This document shows, in pieces, positions 24,939-33,113 of a DNA stretch of 33,465 nucleotides (the first letter of the stretch is position 1; each line of letters starts with the position of its first letter). The translations under genes were made by a program, and so were the position numbers. The notes under the pieces are model-generated. The model did not search any database. It worked only from the letters and a program-made list of their open reading frames with translations, and was not told the origin of the DNA. Source of the stretch: an uncultured Clostridia bacterium (GTDB lineage Bacteria > Bacillota > Clostridia > Christensenellales > Borkfalkiaceae); NCBI GenBank assembly GCA_944354035.1, contig CALVPS010000014.1, forward strand, positions 1 to 33,465, in the 5' to 3' direction.

Positions 24939-25409
24939 TCATTCCTCTTTCGGATCGGGGCGGTCGGGCGCCGTCTTCCCTTCGCCGCGCAAAAAACGCC
25001 GACGGAAATGCAGGCGAGCCCGCTCGCCGACCACACCGCAAAATGCAAGCAGCGATCGGTCGGAATATTCTCGGAAATGAAAGGAAAACTGCTCGCACGC
25101 GCCCGTGGGGAAGGTGACCTCCAGCAATACGGGAAAGGTCGGTTTCGGGATCGCGCTCTCCCGCATGCGGCCGCGGAGCACGGACTCGGCGCGTCGCTCG
25201 TAACGCAGGGCGTTTTTGCGCATAAAACTTACTCGGCTGAAGTACGGATACCCCTCGCGCACGGTGTGTTCGCCGACGATGCAATGGATGTCGCCGCGCG
25301 CGAAATAGGAAAACAGCACATCGGAAAGGCGACAGATCCGATAATATAAATTTGGAAATTCATCCCGGAACCGCGCGGCCTCCTGCGGTAGACAATATGT
25401 AACGTCCAT
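24939..25409 (-). CDS. Protein of unknown function
   Basis: This 156-residue protein is not recognised. It is soluble and rich in Arg, Phe and Glu, with no signal peptide or membrane helix and a charged C-terminus ending DPKEE. Segments such as NLYYRICRLSDVLFSYFARGDIHC and PVLLEVTFPTGACEQFSFHFRE have an alternating pattern suggesting a mixed alpha/beta domain. The start at 25409 is chosen because TATAAT ends 6 nt before it; other in-frame starts lie 8 and 11 codons upstream. It has no Shine-Dalgarno sequence. It stands alone between clpB and the 154-bp repeats and could be a lineage-specific gene. Confidence 0.6.
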   Translation of the reverse strand: MDVTYCLPQEAARFRDEFPNLYYRICRLSDVLFSYFARGDIHCIVGEHTVREGYPYFSRVSFMRKNALRYERRAESVLRGRMRESAIPKPTFPVLLEVTFPTGACEQFSFHFREYSDRSLLAFCGVVGERARLHFRRRFLRGEGKTAPDRPDPKEE

Positions 25410-25415
25410 ATCCGA

Positions 25416-25444
25416 ATTATAACATATCCGCATGTGCCGCACAA
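25416..25444 (-). promoter_or_regulatory. Promoter of the orphan gene, abutting its start codon
   Basis: TTGTGC (25439-25444), 17 bp, TATAAT (25416-25421) on the minus strand. The predicted transcription start coincides with the A of the ATG at 25409, so the message would be leaderless. Confidence 0.55.
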
Positions 25445-25569
25445 TCGATCTGTTAGCAACAAGTTATTGCTCTGCACCGTTTTTGCGTGCGTATTTCGCT
25501 TGCGCCGCCTTGTATCCGAAAAAATGTGCATCTACGCCATCCTTGGCGAACATACGGAACAATGCCGCA

Positions 25570-25604
25570 GCGCGCCCGCAAGACCTAAGGCCTTGCGGGC
25601 GCGC
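25570..25604 (-). terminator. Strong hairpin downstream of clpB, possible terminator
   Basis: A 13-bp perfect GC-rich stem (25570-25582 with 25592-25604) with a 9-nt loop begins 31 nt after the clpB stop codon. There is no U-run on either strand, so it may act as an mRNA 3'-end stabiliser or a rho-assisted terminator. Confidence 0.5.
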
Positions 25605-25635
25605 CGCTAAAAACGGTGCCGGCCGAAATTGTATT

Positions 25636-28221
25636 TTACAACGCGTTCCCGTGCAGGAACAGCCCGTTTTCGTTGCAGTCCAGCACGATGGTGCTGCCTG
25701 CCTGCGGGTTTTCCCGCACGATATATTTCGCCAGGATGGTCTCGGCCCGCGACTGAATGAAACGCTTTAAAGGGCGGGCGCCGAATGCGGCATCGTAGCC
25801 GTTGTCCGAAATATACCCCACGGCGCGCGGCGTGACCTGCAGCGTAAGGTTCTCCGCCGCCAGGCGCGCCTTTAACCGATCGAGCAGAATTGTCACGATC
25901 TTATCGATATTTTCGCGCGTGAGCGGCTTGAATATGATGACCTCGTCGAGACGATTTAAAAATTCGGGGCGGAAAGAGCGCTTTAACAGCTCGTTGACCT
26001 GCGCGCGGGCTCTTTCACCGATCTCCCCTCCCTCGATGCCGTCCATAATGATGTCCGACCCGAGGTTGGAAGTCAGAATGATGATGGTATTCTTAAAGTC
26101 GACCGTTCGTCCCTGCGAATCGGTCACCCGGCCGTCGTCCAAGATCTGCAGCAGGATGTTGAACACGTCCGGATGCGCCTTTTCTATCTCGTCGAACAGT
26201 ACGATGGAGTACGGCTTGCGGCGAACGGCCTCGGTAAGCGCACCGCCCTCCTCGTATCCCACATATCCTGGAGGCGCGCCGATCAGGCGGGAGACGGAAA
26301 ACTTTTCCATATACTCCGACATATCGATCCGCACGATGTTCTTTTCGTCGTCGAACAGATTTTCCGCAAGCGACTTTGCAAGCTCGGTCTTTCCGACGCC
26401 CGTAGGCCCCAAAAACAGGAAGGAGCCGATGGGACGATTGGGATCGGAAATGCCCGCACGGGAACGCAGGATCGCCTCGGAGACCTTTCGCACCGCCTCG
26501 TCCTGACCGACGACGCGCTTGTGCAGGTCGTCTTCGAGGCGCAGGATCTTTTCGCGCTCGCCCTCTTTGAGTTTTGCCACGGGAATGCCCGTCCAGCGAG
26601 CGACGATGCGGTTGATCTCCTCCTCGGTCACCTCGTCCTGCAGCAGGGCGTCCTGGCGGTCGTTTACGCTGGATTTTGCCGCCTCCAGCTTTTTTTGCAG
26701 CTCGACCAGTTTGCCGTATTTTAAGCGCGACGCCTCTTCGTATTTCCCTGCGTTCATGTACGAATCGATCTCCCCGTTTACGCGGTCGATCTCCGCCTTT
26801 AAATCTTTTTCGGCACGGATGGCGTTTTTTTCGTCCTCCCACTTGGCCTTCATGGCGGCAAAGGTCTCTTTCAGCGAGGCAAGTTCCTTTTTCAACGCCT
26901 CTAACCGCGCCTGCGAAAGATTGTCCTGCTCTTTGGAAAGCGCCTTTTCCTCCACCTCGAGTTGCGCGATCTTGCGGTTCATCGCATCCATGTCGGAAGG
27001 CATGGAGTCGATCTCGGTGCGGATCATGGCCGCCGCCTCATCTACCAGGTCGATCGCCTTATCGGGTAAAAAGCGATCGGTGATATAGCGGTTGGAAAGC
27101 ACCGCCGCCGCCACCAGGGCGTCGTCGTGGATGCGCACGCCGTGGAAAATTTCGAAGCGCTCCTTTAAACCGCGCAAAATGGAGATGGTATCTTCCACCG
27201 TGGGTTCGCCGACCAATACGGGCTGGAAACGGCGTTCGAGCGCGGCGTCTTTTTCGATGTATTTGCGGTACTCGTCCAGCGTAGTTGCGCCGATGCAGTG
27301 CAGCTCGCCGCGCGCCAAAAGCGGCTTTAACAGGTTGCCCGCGTCCATGGCGCCGTCCGTCTTGCCCGCACCCACAACGGTATGCAGTTCGTCGATAAAC
27401 AGCAGGATGCTGCCGTTGGATCTGGCCACTTCGGCCAGGACCGCCTTTAACCGCTCCTCAAACTCGCCGCGGTACTTGGCGCCCGCGATCAGCGCGCCCA
27501 TATCGAGGGAAAAGAGCGTTTTGTTTTTCAGCGTTTCGGGTACGTCGCCCTTAACGATACGCTGTGCAAGGCCTTCGGCAATGGCCGTTTTGCCCACGCC
27601 CGGCTCGCCGATCAATACGGGGTTGTTCTTCGTCTTGCGCGAAAGGATGCGCACCACGTTGCGGATCTCCTCGTCGCGGCCGATCACCGGCTCCAGCTTG
27701 TGCTCTCTCGCGCGCTTCGTAAGATCGGTCCCGTATTTTTCCAATGCCTCGTACGTATCTTCCGGATTGTCGCTTGTCACGTTCTGATTGCCGCGCACCG
27801 CCTTCATCCCCTCCAAAAACTTGTTTTTCGTCAGACCGAACCGCGCAAAAATGTCGTTTAACCCGCGCTCGGCGTTATCGAACAGGCACAAAAACAGGTG
27901 CTCTACCGAAATATACTCATCTTTCATGCCCGCGGCAAGTTTTTCCGCCTCGTTCAACAGCCGGTTGACGGCGGACGTCGCATAGGGCTGACTGCCGCCC
28001 GAGGCGCGCGGCAAACGCTCTACCGCGTCCTTCAGTGCGCCCGTCAGTCCGTCGGCGTCCGCGCCCGCGCGCTTTACGATGCGGTATACGAGCCCGTCGC
28101 GCTCCATAAGCGCCAACGCCAGGTGCAGCACCGTCAGCTCGGGATTTCCGTACTCGACTGCGGCGTTCTGCGCGCTCTGCACCGCCTGCAGCGACTTCTG
28201 GGTAAATTTGTTTGCGTCCAT
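25636..28221 (-). CDS. clpB: ATP-dependent disaggregase ClpB
   Basis: This 861-residue Hsp100 chaperone forms hexamers that, with DnaK, pull proteins out of aggregates. It has an N-terminal Clp repeat domain (about 1-145) and a first AAA+ domain with Walker A GEPGVGKT (205-212) and Walker [10 protein letters not shown]. The ClpB-specific middle coiled coil (about 400-525) is present, then a second AAA+ domain with GPTGVGKTE and [14 protein letters not shown], and a C-terminal D2-small domain. Length is normal, and the middle domain separates it from ClpC. The ATG has a GGAAGGAG ribosome binding site. A 6-bp GC hairpin (28236-28252) lies in the leader just before it. No CIRCE or CtsR operator is visible. 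Confidence 0.97.
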   Translation of the reverse strand: MDANKFTQKSLQAVQSAQNAAVEYGNPELTVLHLALALMERDGLVYRIVKRAGADADGLTGALKDAVERLPRASGGSQPYATSAVNRLLNEAEKLAAGMKDEYISVEHLFLCLFDNAERGLNDIFARFGLTKNKFLEGMKAVRGNQNVTSDNPEDTYEALEKYGTDLTKRAREHKLEPVIGRDEEIRNVVRILSRKTKNNPVLIGEPGVGKTAIAEGLAQRIVKGDVPETLKNKTLFSLDMGALIAGAKYRGEFEERLKAVLAEVARSNGSILLFIDELHTVVGAGKTDGAMDAGNLLKPLLARGELHCIGATTLDEYRKYIEKDAALERRFQPVLVGEPTVEDTISILRGLKERFEIFHGVRIHDDALVAAAVLSNRYITDRFLPDKAIDLVDEAAAMIRTEIDSMPSDMDAMNRKIAQLEVEEKALSKEQDNLSQARLEALKKELASLKETFAAMKAKWEDEKNAIRAEKDLKAEIDRVNGEIDSYMNAGKYEEASRLKYGKLVELQKKLEAAKSSVNDRQDALLQDEVTEEEINRIVARWTGIPVAKLKEGEREKILRLEDDLHKRVVGQDEAVRKVSEAILRSRAGISDPNRPIGSFLFLGPTGVGKTELAKSLAENLFDDEKNIVRIDMSEYMEKFSVSRLIGAPPGYVGYEEGGALTEAVRRKPYSIVLFDEIEKAHPDVFNILLQILDDGRVTDSQGRTVDFKNTIIILTSNLGSDIIMDGIEGGEIGERARAQVNELLKRSFRPEFLNRLDEVIIFKPLTRENIDKIVTILLDRLKARLAAENLTLQVTPRAVGYISDNGYDAAFGARPLKRFIQSRAETILAKYIVRENPQAGSTIVLDCNENGLFLHGNAL

Positions 28222-28268
28222 TTTTTTCTCCTTCCGGACGGCGACCCCGTCCTTGTTTTCTCTCCTAT

Positions 28269-28297
28269 ATTATACCGCGCAAAATTTACCGTTAAAC
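28269..28297 (-). promoter_or_regulatory. clpB promoter
   Basis: TATAAT at 28269-28274 on the minus strand, with only a weak -35 (GTTTAA at 28292-28297, 17 bp). The -10 is about 48 nt from the clpB ATG. I see no inverted repeat of the heat-shock repressor type overlapping it. Confidence 0.5.
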
Positions 28298-28318
28298 AAA
28301 GATACGAACATATTTTTT

Positions 28319-28364
28319 GTATTATAAAGGCGTCCCGCCTGCACGCGGGGCGCCTTTATAATAC
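28319..28364. repeat. 20-bp inverted repeat between ilvE and clpB
   Basis: The arms 28319-28338 and 28345-28364 are complementary over 20 bp with one G-T wobble, around a 6-nt loop. The inner half is GC-rich and the outer half AT-rich, and each arm contains a TATAAT/ATTATA. It lies 10 nt after the ilvE stop codon and probably serves as its terminator, although no free U-run follows on the minus strand. Confidence 0.7.
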
Positions 28365-28374
28365 ACATATGCCG

Positions 28375-29436
28375 TTATTTTACCACCTTACGCCAGCCGT
28401 AGGGATCGGGCAGCGTACCGTACTGAATACCGGTGATCGTATCGTAAAGGAATTTTGTGACGGGTCCCATCTTTCCGCCGTTGATCGTATAATCGACATC
28501 CCGATAGCGGATGAGCCCGACGGGCGAAATGACGGCCGCCGTACCGGTGCCGAACGCCTCGTTCAGCGTACCCGCCTTTTGCGCCGCAAGCACTTCGTCG
28601 ATCGAAATACGGCGCTCCGATACCGTATATCCATGGTTTTTCAGCAGCTGAATGCAGCTTTTCCGTGTAATGCCGGGCAAGATGGAACCGACCAACGCAG
28701 GCGTGACCACCTCGCCGTCGATGACAAAAAACATATTCATGCTGCCCACTTCTTCCACGTACTTCTTTTCGTTGGCGTCCAGCCAAAGCACCTGGTCGAA
28801 GCCCTTTTCTTCGGCCTCTTCGCCCGCCTTCATCGAAGCGGCGTAATTCCCCAAACATTTTGCCTCGCCCGTGCCGCCGAGCGTCGCGCGCGTATAATGA
28901 TCTTCCACGATAAGTTTGGTAGGCTCTAATCCGTGCGCGTAATAGCTGCCGACGGGCGATAAAATAATAAAGAACAGGTATTCGGTAGAGGCGTGCACTC
29001 CCAGCATGACGCGCGTCGCCACAATGGTGGGACGAATGTACAGCGCCGTTCCGGGATCGGTGGGGATCCAATCTTTCTCCAACTTTAACAGCGTCTCAAG
29101 CCCCTCTTCCGCCACGTCCTCGGGAAAGTTGGGAATGCACATCCTGGTCGCCGAGCGATTCATGCGCGCCCAGTTTTCGCCGGGGCGAAAGACGGCGATC
29201 GAGCCGTCGGGCTGAAGAAAGGCCTTCATCCCCTCGAAAATGCCCTGCGCGTAATGGAAAATGCTCGTGGCAAGGTCAAACGGCTTGGGCTCGTTGGGCT
29301 CGATCTTTGCGTCGTGCCAGCCCTGACCCGCAGTATACTTCATGGTGAACATGTAGTCGGTAAAGTAATGACCGAACCCGAGCGCGGTCCCCTTTACCGG
29401 TTTTTGTTTGCATTGGCTTCGTTTGATGATCTGCAT
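28375..29436 (-). CDS. ilvE: Branched-chain amino acid aminotransferase
   Basis: This 353-residue PLP enzyme of fold type IV performs the last step of Val, Leu and Ile synthesis and the first step of their breakdown. The PLP-binding Lys193 is in GGTGEAKCLGNYAAS, and EVGSMNMFFV, LNEAFGTGTAAVISPVG and an N-terminal HYFTDYMF support the longer type II IlvE class (about 350). Ribosome binding site AGGGGG. It has its own promoter and stands alone, without other ilv/leu genes nearby. No T-box or leader peptide fits in the short 5' region. Confidence 0.96.
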   Translation of the reverse strand: MQIIKRSQCKQKPVKGTALGFGHYFTDYMFTMKYTAGQGWHDAKIEPNEPKPFDLATSIFHYAQGIFEGMKAFLQPDGSIAVFRPGENWARMNRSATRMCIPNFPEDVAEEGLETLLKLEKDWIPTDPGTALYIRPTIVATRVMLGVHASTEYLFFIILSPVGSYYAHGLEPTKLIVEDHYTRATLGGTGEAKCLGNYAASMKAGEEAEEKGFDQVLWLDANEKKYVEEVGSMNMFFVIDGEVVTPALVGSILPGITRKSCIQLLKNHGYTVSERRISIDEVLAAQKAGTLNEAFGTGTAAVISPVGLIRYRDVDYTINGGKMGPVTKFLYDTITGIQYGTLPDPYGWRKVVK

Positions 29437-29459
29437 AACGACCCCCTGCGCTTTTTTTA

Positions 29460-29488
29460 ATTATACTCCCTTATCGGCTATTTTTCAA
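29460..29488 (-). promoter_or_regulatory. ilvE promoter
   Basis: TTGAAA (29483-29488), 17 bp, TATAAT (29460-29465) on the minus strand. The -35 lies inside the last codons of the upstream YigZ-like gene. The leader is only about 17 nt. Confidence 0.75.
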
Positions 29489-30107
29489 GCGGAAAGGGCG
29501 CAAAATATGTCTTTTGTAAAATAATTTCCGCCCTGCCGTTCAGCAGGTCAGAAAGCTGCGCCGAAAACGCCGCGCATTCCGCCTCGCGCACGGCAACGAC
29601 AAGCGACGCGCGCGCCTCGAAGGTACGGGAAAGCACCGTGCACCGCCCCGTTACAAAGCGCAAAAGCGCGTTGACCTGCGCGTAATCCGTCAAGATCGCG
29701 AGCTGTGCGCACCGGTCGTACAGGCACACCGCGGCCTGTTCCAGCGCCTCGGCGGCGCAGGACGCATATGCGCGCGTCAGCCCGCCCGCTCCCAGCTTGA
29801 TCCCGCCGAAATACCGCACGACGGCGACGGCCGTCTCGTACAGCCGCCGCTGTTTTATAACATTCAAAATAGGCATCCCGGCCGTTCCCTGCGGTTCGCC
29901 GTCGTCGAAAAAACGCTGTACGTTCCCAAGCTTATCGGCAATGAACGCATGGCACACATGCGTCGCCAGGGGATGTTCCGCCCGTACCGACGCCAAAAAC
30001 GCCCGCGCCGCCTCCTCGCCCTCCGCGTGCGATACGTACGTTAAAAAGCGCGACTTTTCGATGACCTTTTCCGTCTGACCGGGCGCGGAGACGCTGAAAT
30101 AACTCAT
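29478..30107 (-). CDS. YigZ/IMPACT family protein
   Basis: This 209-residue protein has an N-terminal UPF0029/IMPACT domain (about 1-120; [19 protein letters not shown], the signature [15 protein letters not shown], then [19 protein letters not shown]) and a C-terminal DUF1949 ferredoxin-like domain (about 135-205). Eukaryotic IMPACT acts on Gcn2 signalling; the bacterial role is not settled. The ATG overlaps the stop of tyrS by 4 nt, so the two are co-transcribed and translationally coupled. Confidence 0.93.
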   Translation of the reverse strand: MSYFSVSAPGQTEKVIEKSRFLTYVSHAEGEEAARAFLASVRAEHPLATHVCHAFIADKLGNVQRFFDDGEPQGTAGMPILNVIKQRRLYETAVAVVRYFGGIKLGAGGLTRAYASCAAEALEQAAVCLYDRCAQLAILTDYAQVNALLRFVTGRCTVLSRTFEARASLVVAVREAECAAFSAQLSDLLNGRAEIILQKTYFAPFPLEK

Positions 30108-31300
30108 GACTGCACGTTGATGCGCAACCGCACCTTTTTACCCTTGAACAAGGTAAACGGCGACGCAGGCAGGGGCGCGTTGACGTCGGTCACCCTTTCG
30201 CCGTTGACCGTTACGCCGCCCTGCTCTGCCAGACGGCGCGCCTCGCCGTTCGACTTGCAGATCCCCGCCGCCACCAGCGCCTGCAGCACCGTTTTTACGT
30301 CGCCGGGAAGGGTCTTTTCGGGCATGTCGCCCTCCCCCGAAAAGGCGCCGCGCGCTTCGGACTGTGCCTCCTGCGCCCGCTGTTCGCCGTGTACCATTTT
30401 GGTGAGTTCGAAGGCGAGCACCTCTTTGGCGCGGTTGATGCGTTCATCCCGATGGGCGCAGAGCGAGGCGATCTCCTCGAGCGGCAAAAAGGTGAGCAGC
30501 TTTAGGCACTTTTCCACATCGGCGTCCGCCGTGTTGCGCCAATACTGATAGAACTCGTACGGGCTCGTCTTGTTTTCGTCCAGCCATACGGCGCCCTTTT
30601 GCGTCTTGCCCATCTTTTTTCCCTCGCTGGTGGTAAGCAGGGTAAACGTCATGGCAAACGCCGCCTTGTGCTCTTTGCGGCGGATAAGGTCGGCCCCGGC
30701 CAAAATGTTGCTCCACTGGTCGTCCCCGCCCAACTGCAAAAGACAGCCGAACTTTCTGTTTAACACCAGGAAATCGTACGCCTGCATCAGCATATAATTA
30801 AATTCGAGAAAGGTGAGCCCCTTTTCCATGCGCGAACGGTAACACTCGGCCGTCAGCATTTTGTTTACGGAAAAATATACGCCCACGTCGCGCAAAAAGT
30901 CGACATAGTTGAGGTTGAGCAGCCAGTCGGCATTGTCCACCACCACGGCGCCATTTTCCCCTTCGAAGCGGATAAAGCGCGCCATCTGCTTTTTGAAGCA
31001 CTCTACGTGATAGCGTACCGTTTCGCGCGTCATCATCGAGCGCATGTCCGTCCTACCGGAGGGGTCGCCGATCATTCCCGTGCCGCCGCCGATCAGAATG
31101 ATGGGCCTGTGGCCTGCATCCTGCATGTGCTTCATCGCCACCAACTGCATAAAGTGCCCCACGTGCAGGCTGTCGGCCGTGGGATCGAACCCAATATAAA
31201 ATGGTACGCTTTCGCTGCCCAGCTTTTGGTACAGCTCGTCCTCGTACACGGTCTGCTTGATAAATCCCCGCGCGCGCAGGGTGTCCATTACGTTACTCAT
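30104..31300 (-). CDS. tyrS: Tyrosyl-tRNA synthetase
   Basis: This 398-residue class I synthetase charges tRNA-Tyr. The HIGH motif is HVGH (46-49) after FDPTADSL, the Tyr pocket region has [14 protein letters not shown], and LGGDDQWSN and the KMSKS motif KMGKT follow. A C-terminal S4 RNA-binding domain (about 330-398) is present. This is the TyrS (TyrRS-S) type. The ATG at 31300 is chosen because of the AAGGAGAGG ribosome binding site; the longer frame would run back through the terminator hairpin. Expression appears to be controlled by the leader peptide and terminator directly upstream. Confidence 0.96.
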   Translation of the reverse strand: MSNVMDTLRARGFIKQTVYEDELYQKLGSESVPFYIGFDPTADSLHVGHFMQLVAMKHMQDAGHRPIILIGGGTGMIGDPSGRTDMRSMMTRETVRYHVECFKKQMARFIRFEGENGAVVVDNADWLLNLNYVDFLRDVGVYFSVNKMLTAECYRSRMEKGLTFLEFNYMLMQAYDFLVLNRKFGCLLQLGGDDQWSNILAGADLIRRKEHKAAFAMTFTLLTTSEGKKMGKTQKGAVWLDENKTSPYEFYQYWRNTADADVEKCLKLLTFLPLEEIASLCAHRDERINRAKEVLAFELTKMVHGEQRAQEAQSEARGAFSGEGDMPEKTLPGDVKTVLQALVAAGICKSNGEARRLAEQGGVTVNGERVTDVNAPLPASPFTLFKGKKVRLRINVQS

Positions 31301-31325
31301 GCCCTCTCCTTTTTTGCCGGCCGCA

Positions 31326-31358
31326 CAAAAAAACGGTTTGCGCCGCGCGCAAACCGTT
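31326..31358 (-). terminator. tyrS leader attenuator terminator
   Basis: A perfect 12-bp stem (31332-31343 with 31347-31358), loop of 3 nt, followed on the minus strand by T7. It is a complete intrinsic terminator placed 26 nt before the tyrS start codon and about 30 nt after the leader-peptide stop, so most transcripts would end here unless it is prevented from folding. Confidence 0.9.
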
Positions 31359-31381
31359 CCGAGCGAATGCATTTACGCGCC

Positions 31382-31407
31382 AAAAAATATTACGCCAAAA
31401 CGTAATA
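31382..31407 (-). promoter_or_regulatory. Second leader hairpin overlapping the leader-peptide stop
   Basis: TATTACG (31401-31407 on the minus strand) pairs with CGTAATA (31388-31394) across a 6-nt loop and is followed by T6. It covers the last Tyr codons and the stop of the leader peptide, so a translating ribosome would melt it. It could be a pause hairpin or an early terminator in the attenuation mechanism. Confidence 0.55.
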
Positions 31408-31446
31408 CGCGTAGCCGTAAATTGCAACTGCAAGCGAATGTTTCAT
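31390..31446 (-). CDS. Tyr-rich leader peptide of tyrS
   Basis: This is an 18-codon ORF, MKHSLAVAIYGYAYYVLA, with four Tyr codons at positions 10, 12, 14 and 15 (three TAC, one TAT). It begins at the predicted transcription start of a consensus promoter and is followed by a second hairpin and a full terminator before tyrS. This is the arrangement of ribosome-mediated attenuation: ribosomes stalling at Tyr codons when charged tRNA-Tyr is scarce would change the RNA fold and spare the terminator. There is no Shine-Dalgarno sequence, since TATAAT ends 6 nt before the ATG; it would be a leaderless ORF. No T-box sequence is present in this leader. Confidence 0.75.
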   Translation of the reverse strand: MKHSLAVAIYGYAYYVLA

Positions 31447-31452
31447 ACCGCT

Positions 31453-31481
31453 ATTATACGACGGACAAGCGGTTTTGTCAA
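31453..31481 (-). promoter_or_regulatory. tyrS operon promoter
   Basis: Perfect consensus on the minus strand: TTGACA (31476-31481), 17 bp, TATAAT (31453-31458). The predicted start nucleotide is the A of the leader-peptide ATG (31446). Confidence 0.88.
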
Positions 31482-31496
31482 ACATTCCGGGCAATA

Positions 31497-31691
31497 TTAT
31501 GCAAAATTTCGCCCGTTGACGGCGCTTTGCGCGCGCTCTGTCACGTTCAGCCCCTGCAGGGCGCTCAGCAGGCGCAAGGCGTTTTGCGTGGTGCGGTCGC
31601 GCCGCATCTGCGCTTCGAGTGCGCCGTTGCGCGCAGCGCGCCGGATGCGGGTGAGCCTGGTGATTTCTGCGTCCATAGAGATCTTTTTCAT
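31497..31691 (-). CDS. Small Arg-rich protein of unknown function
   Basis: This predicted 64-residue protein is not recognised. It begins MKKISMDAEITRLTRIRRAARNG and is mostly helical in character, with many Arg and Ala residues. An AGGGA stretch just before the ATG and a TATAAT 7 nt upstream support expression. The stop is 16 nt before the tyrS -35. Its shortness and the GC-rich context mean it could be a chance frame; codons show no obvious abnormality. Confidence 0.45.
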   Translation of the reverse strand: MKKISMDAEITRLTRIRRAARNGALEAQMRRDRTTQNALRLLSALQGLNVTERAQSAVNGRNFA

Positions 31692-31698
31692 ATTCCCT

Positions 31699-31743
31699 AT
31701 TATACGCATAATACTTGACAAAAATTGTCATATATGATAAAAT
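31699..31743. promoter_or_regulatory. Divergent promoters with palindromic operator candidate
   Basis: For the WYL gene on the plus strand: TTGACA (31715-31720), 17 bp, TAAAAT (31738-31743). For the small minus-strand ORF: TATAAT at 31699-31704 without a clear -35. The palindrome TGACAAAAATTGTCA (31716-31730) overlaps the plus-strand -35 and lies upstream of the minus-strand -10. It is well placed for autoregulation by the WYL protein. Confidence 0.6.
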
Positions 31744-31783
31744 AATTAAAAATTTTTTTTGCGAACTTTGAAAGGGACGGACC

Positions 31784-32704
31784 ATGGCATTTCAGAAGAT
31801 GCTGGATATGCTGTTTATATTGCTGGAGCGGAGGCGGGTAAACGCGGGCGAGCTTGCCGCGCGCTATCATGTCTCTGTGCGGACGATCTACCGCTACGCC
31901 GACGACATGACAATCGCAGGCGTGCCGGTCGACCGGACGCGCGGCCCGAACGGCGGCATAAGCATTTCGGATACCTACAAGCTGCCGCGCGGCTTTATGC
32001 TGCGCGAGGAGTATGAACGCGCCATAGAGGCCCTGCGCGCCATGGAGAGCCAAATGCACGATCCCGTGCTGCGATCGGCCATTCAAAAGCTTTCCTCGCA
32101 GATCAAGCGCGAACGGCAGGACGGCGCGCTCTCCGGCAATATTTTGGTGGACGGCGGTACGTGGGGAGACGAGCGCAAGTTTTCCGATAAACTTTCGCTG
32201 ATCAACCGCGCCATAGACGAGCGCCGGGCGCTGGAGATAGAATACGTGGACCGCGGCGGCGAGCGCACCCGCAGGGTGATATGTCCGCACCTTTTGGTGT
32301 ACAAACAGAATATATGGTACACCTACGCCCACTGCCGTCTGCGCGGCGCCTTCCGGCTGTTTAAGTTGGGCAGGATCCGCTCGGCCAAGGAGACGGGCCA
32401 GACCTTTTGCCGCATCCCCTTTTCGCGCGAGGAGATTCCCCTCTCCTTTTGGAACGACTCCGAAAAGACGGTTTCGGCGCGCTTTCAGATCATGCCGGAG
32501 GTACTCCCCTTTGCCGAGGAATGGCTGGGCATTGAAAACATTACAGAGCAGAACGGCGGATATTACGCCGACGTGACGCTGCCGGACGACGAATCGCTGG
32601 TAGGAAAGATCCTTTCGGCGGGGCCCGGCGTGATCGTGCTTGCTCCGCGACGGCTTGCCGAGCAGGTCAAGGAGGCGGCCCTGCGCATTGCCGGAGCGCA
32701 ATAA
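31784..32704 (+). CDS. WYL-domain transcriptional regulator (YafY type)
   Basis: This 306-residue regulator has an N-terminal winged helix-turn-helix (about 1-58; LAARYHVSVRTIYRYADDM is the recognition part). A linker (60-130) leads to a WYL domain (about 140-215; LEIEYVDRGGERTRRVICPHLLVYKQNIWYTYAHCRLRGAFRLFKLGRI). A C-terminal WCX region (about 225-300; VSARFQIMPEVLPFAEEW) follows. WYL proteins sense ligands, often nucleic-acid-derived, and control DNA-repair or defence genes as well as their own. The target here is unknown. The ATG at 31784 follows AAAGGGACGG. Confidence 0.92.
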   Translation: MAFQKMLDMLFILLERRRVNAGELAARYHVSVRTIYRYADDMTIAGVPVDRTRGPNGGISISDTYKLPRGFMLREEYERAIEALRAMESQMHDPVLRSAIQKLSSQIKRERQDGALSGNILVDGGTWGDERKFSDKLSLINRAIDERRALEIEYVDRGGERTRRVICPHLLVYKQNIWYTYAHCRLRGAFRLFKLGRIRSAKETGQTFCRIPFSREEIPLSFWNDSEKTVSARFQIMPEVLPFAEEWLGIENITEQNGGYYADVTLPDDESLVGKILSAGPGVIVLAPRRLAEQVKEAALRIAGAQ

Positions 32705-33110
32705 CCGACAAACGATATACGGCGCGGATCTCCTCCCGAGATCATTGCGCAGCGGCGGGCGGCGCCGTCTGCGCCGAAACGGCGGCCGGAGAGCATGCCC
32801 GATCCATTGCAATGCTGCGGCGCCCTGCGCCCGCATCCTCTTTTTCCTGCATGGGCAAGACTGCCGGGCCTTATGATCGCCATGCTCCGCCGCGATCCAC
32901 GCAACGGCAACGGAACTATTGAGCGCAATAATCATCCACCTGCATAGCCGGTGGCATCCCATTTTCCTTCGCCTGCGGCGCGCGCCGCCATAGACGGGGC
33001 GGGCCGTAAGCCCCCATATTATCGGCCGCGCGCAAGGCGCGCCCGGGACGACCCGACCGTCACGCAATCGTTCCTTTCTACCGTAAACGGGCCGTATGCC
33101 TTTTCCTCCC
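32705..33110. other. GC-rich intergenic region without a supported gene
   Basis: No convincing ORF. It contains several hairpins: GATCTC/GAGATC (32727-32743) just after the WYL stop codon, ATTG/CAAT (32918-32929) and CCACC/GGTGG (32936-32954). None is followed by a U-run. Long minus-strand frames run through it and the WYL gene, as expected in GC-rich DNA. It may hold remnants of a mobile element or an unrecognised RNA. Confidence 0.5.
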
Positions 33111-33113
33111 TCG

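Noticed and set aside
24418..25284. A 288-codon minus-strand frame through the tandem repeats
   Set aside because: The 154-bp period shifts frame from copy to copy, and this frame also overlaps the better-supported orphan gene.
28222..28320. A CIRCE or CtsR heat-shock operator before clpB
   Set aside because: Neither the CIRCE inverted repeat nor the CtsR direct heptads are present around the TATAAT.
31301..31390. A T-box riboswitch in front of tyrS
   Set aside because: I looked for the conserved T-box sequence and specifier-stem layout on the minus strand and found neither. The whole leader is only about 150 nt and is occupied by the leader peptide and two hairpins.
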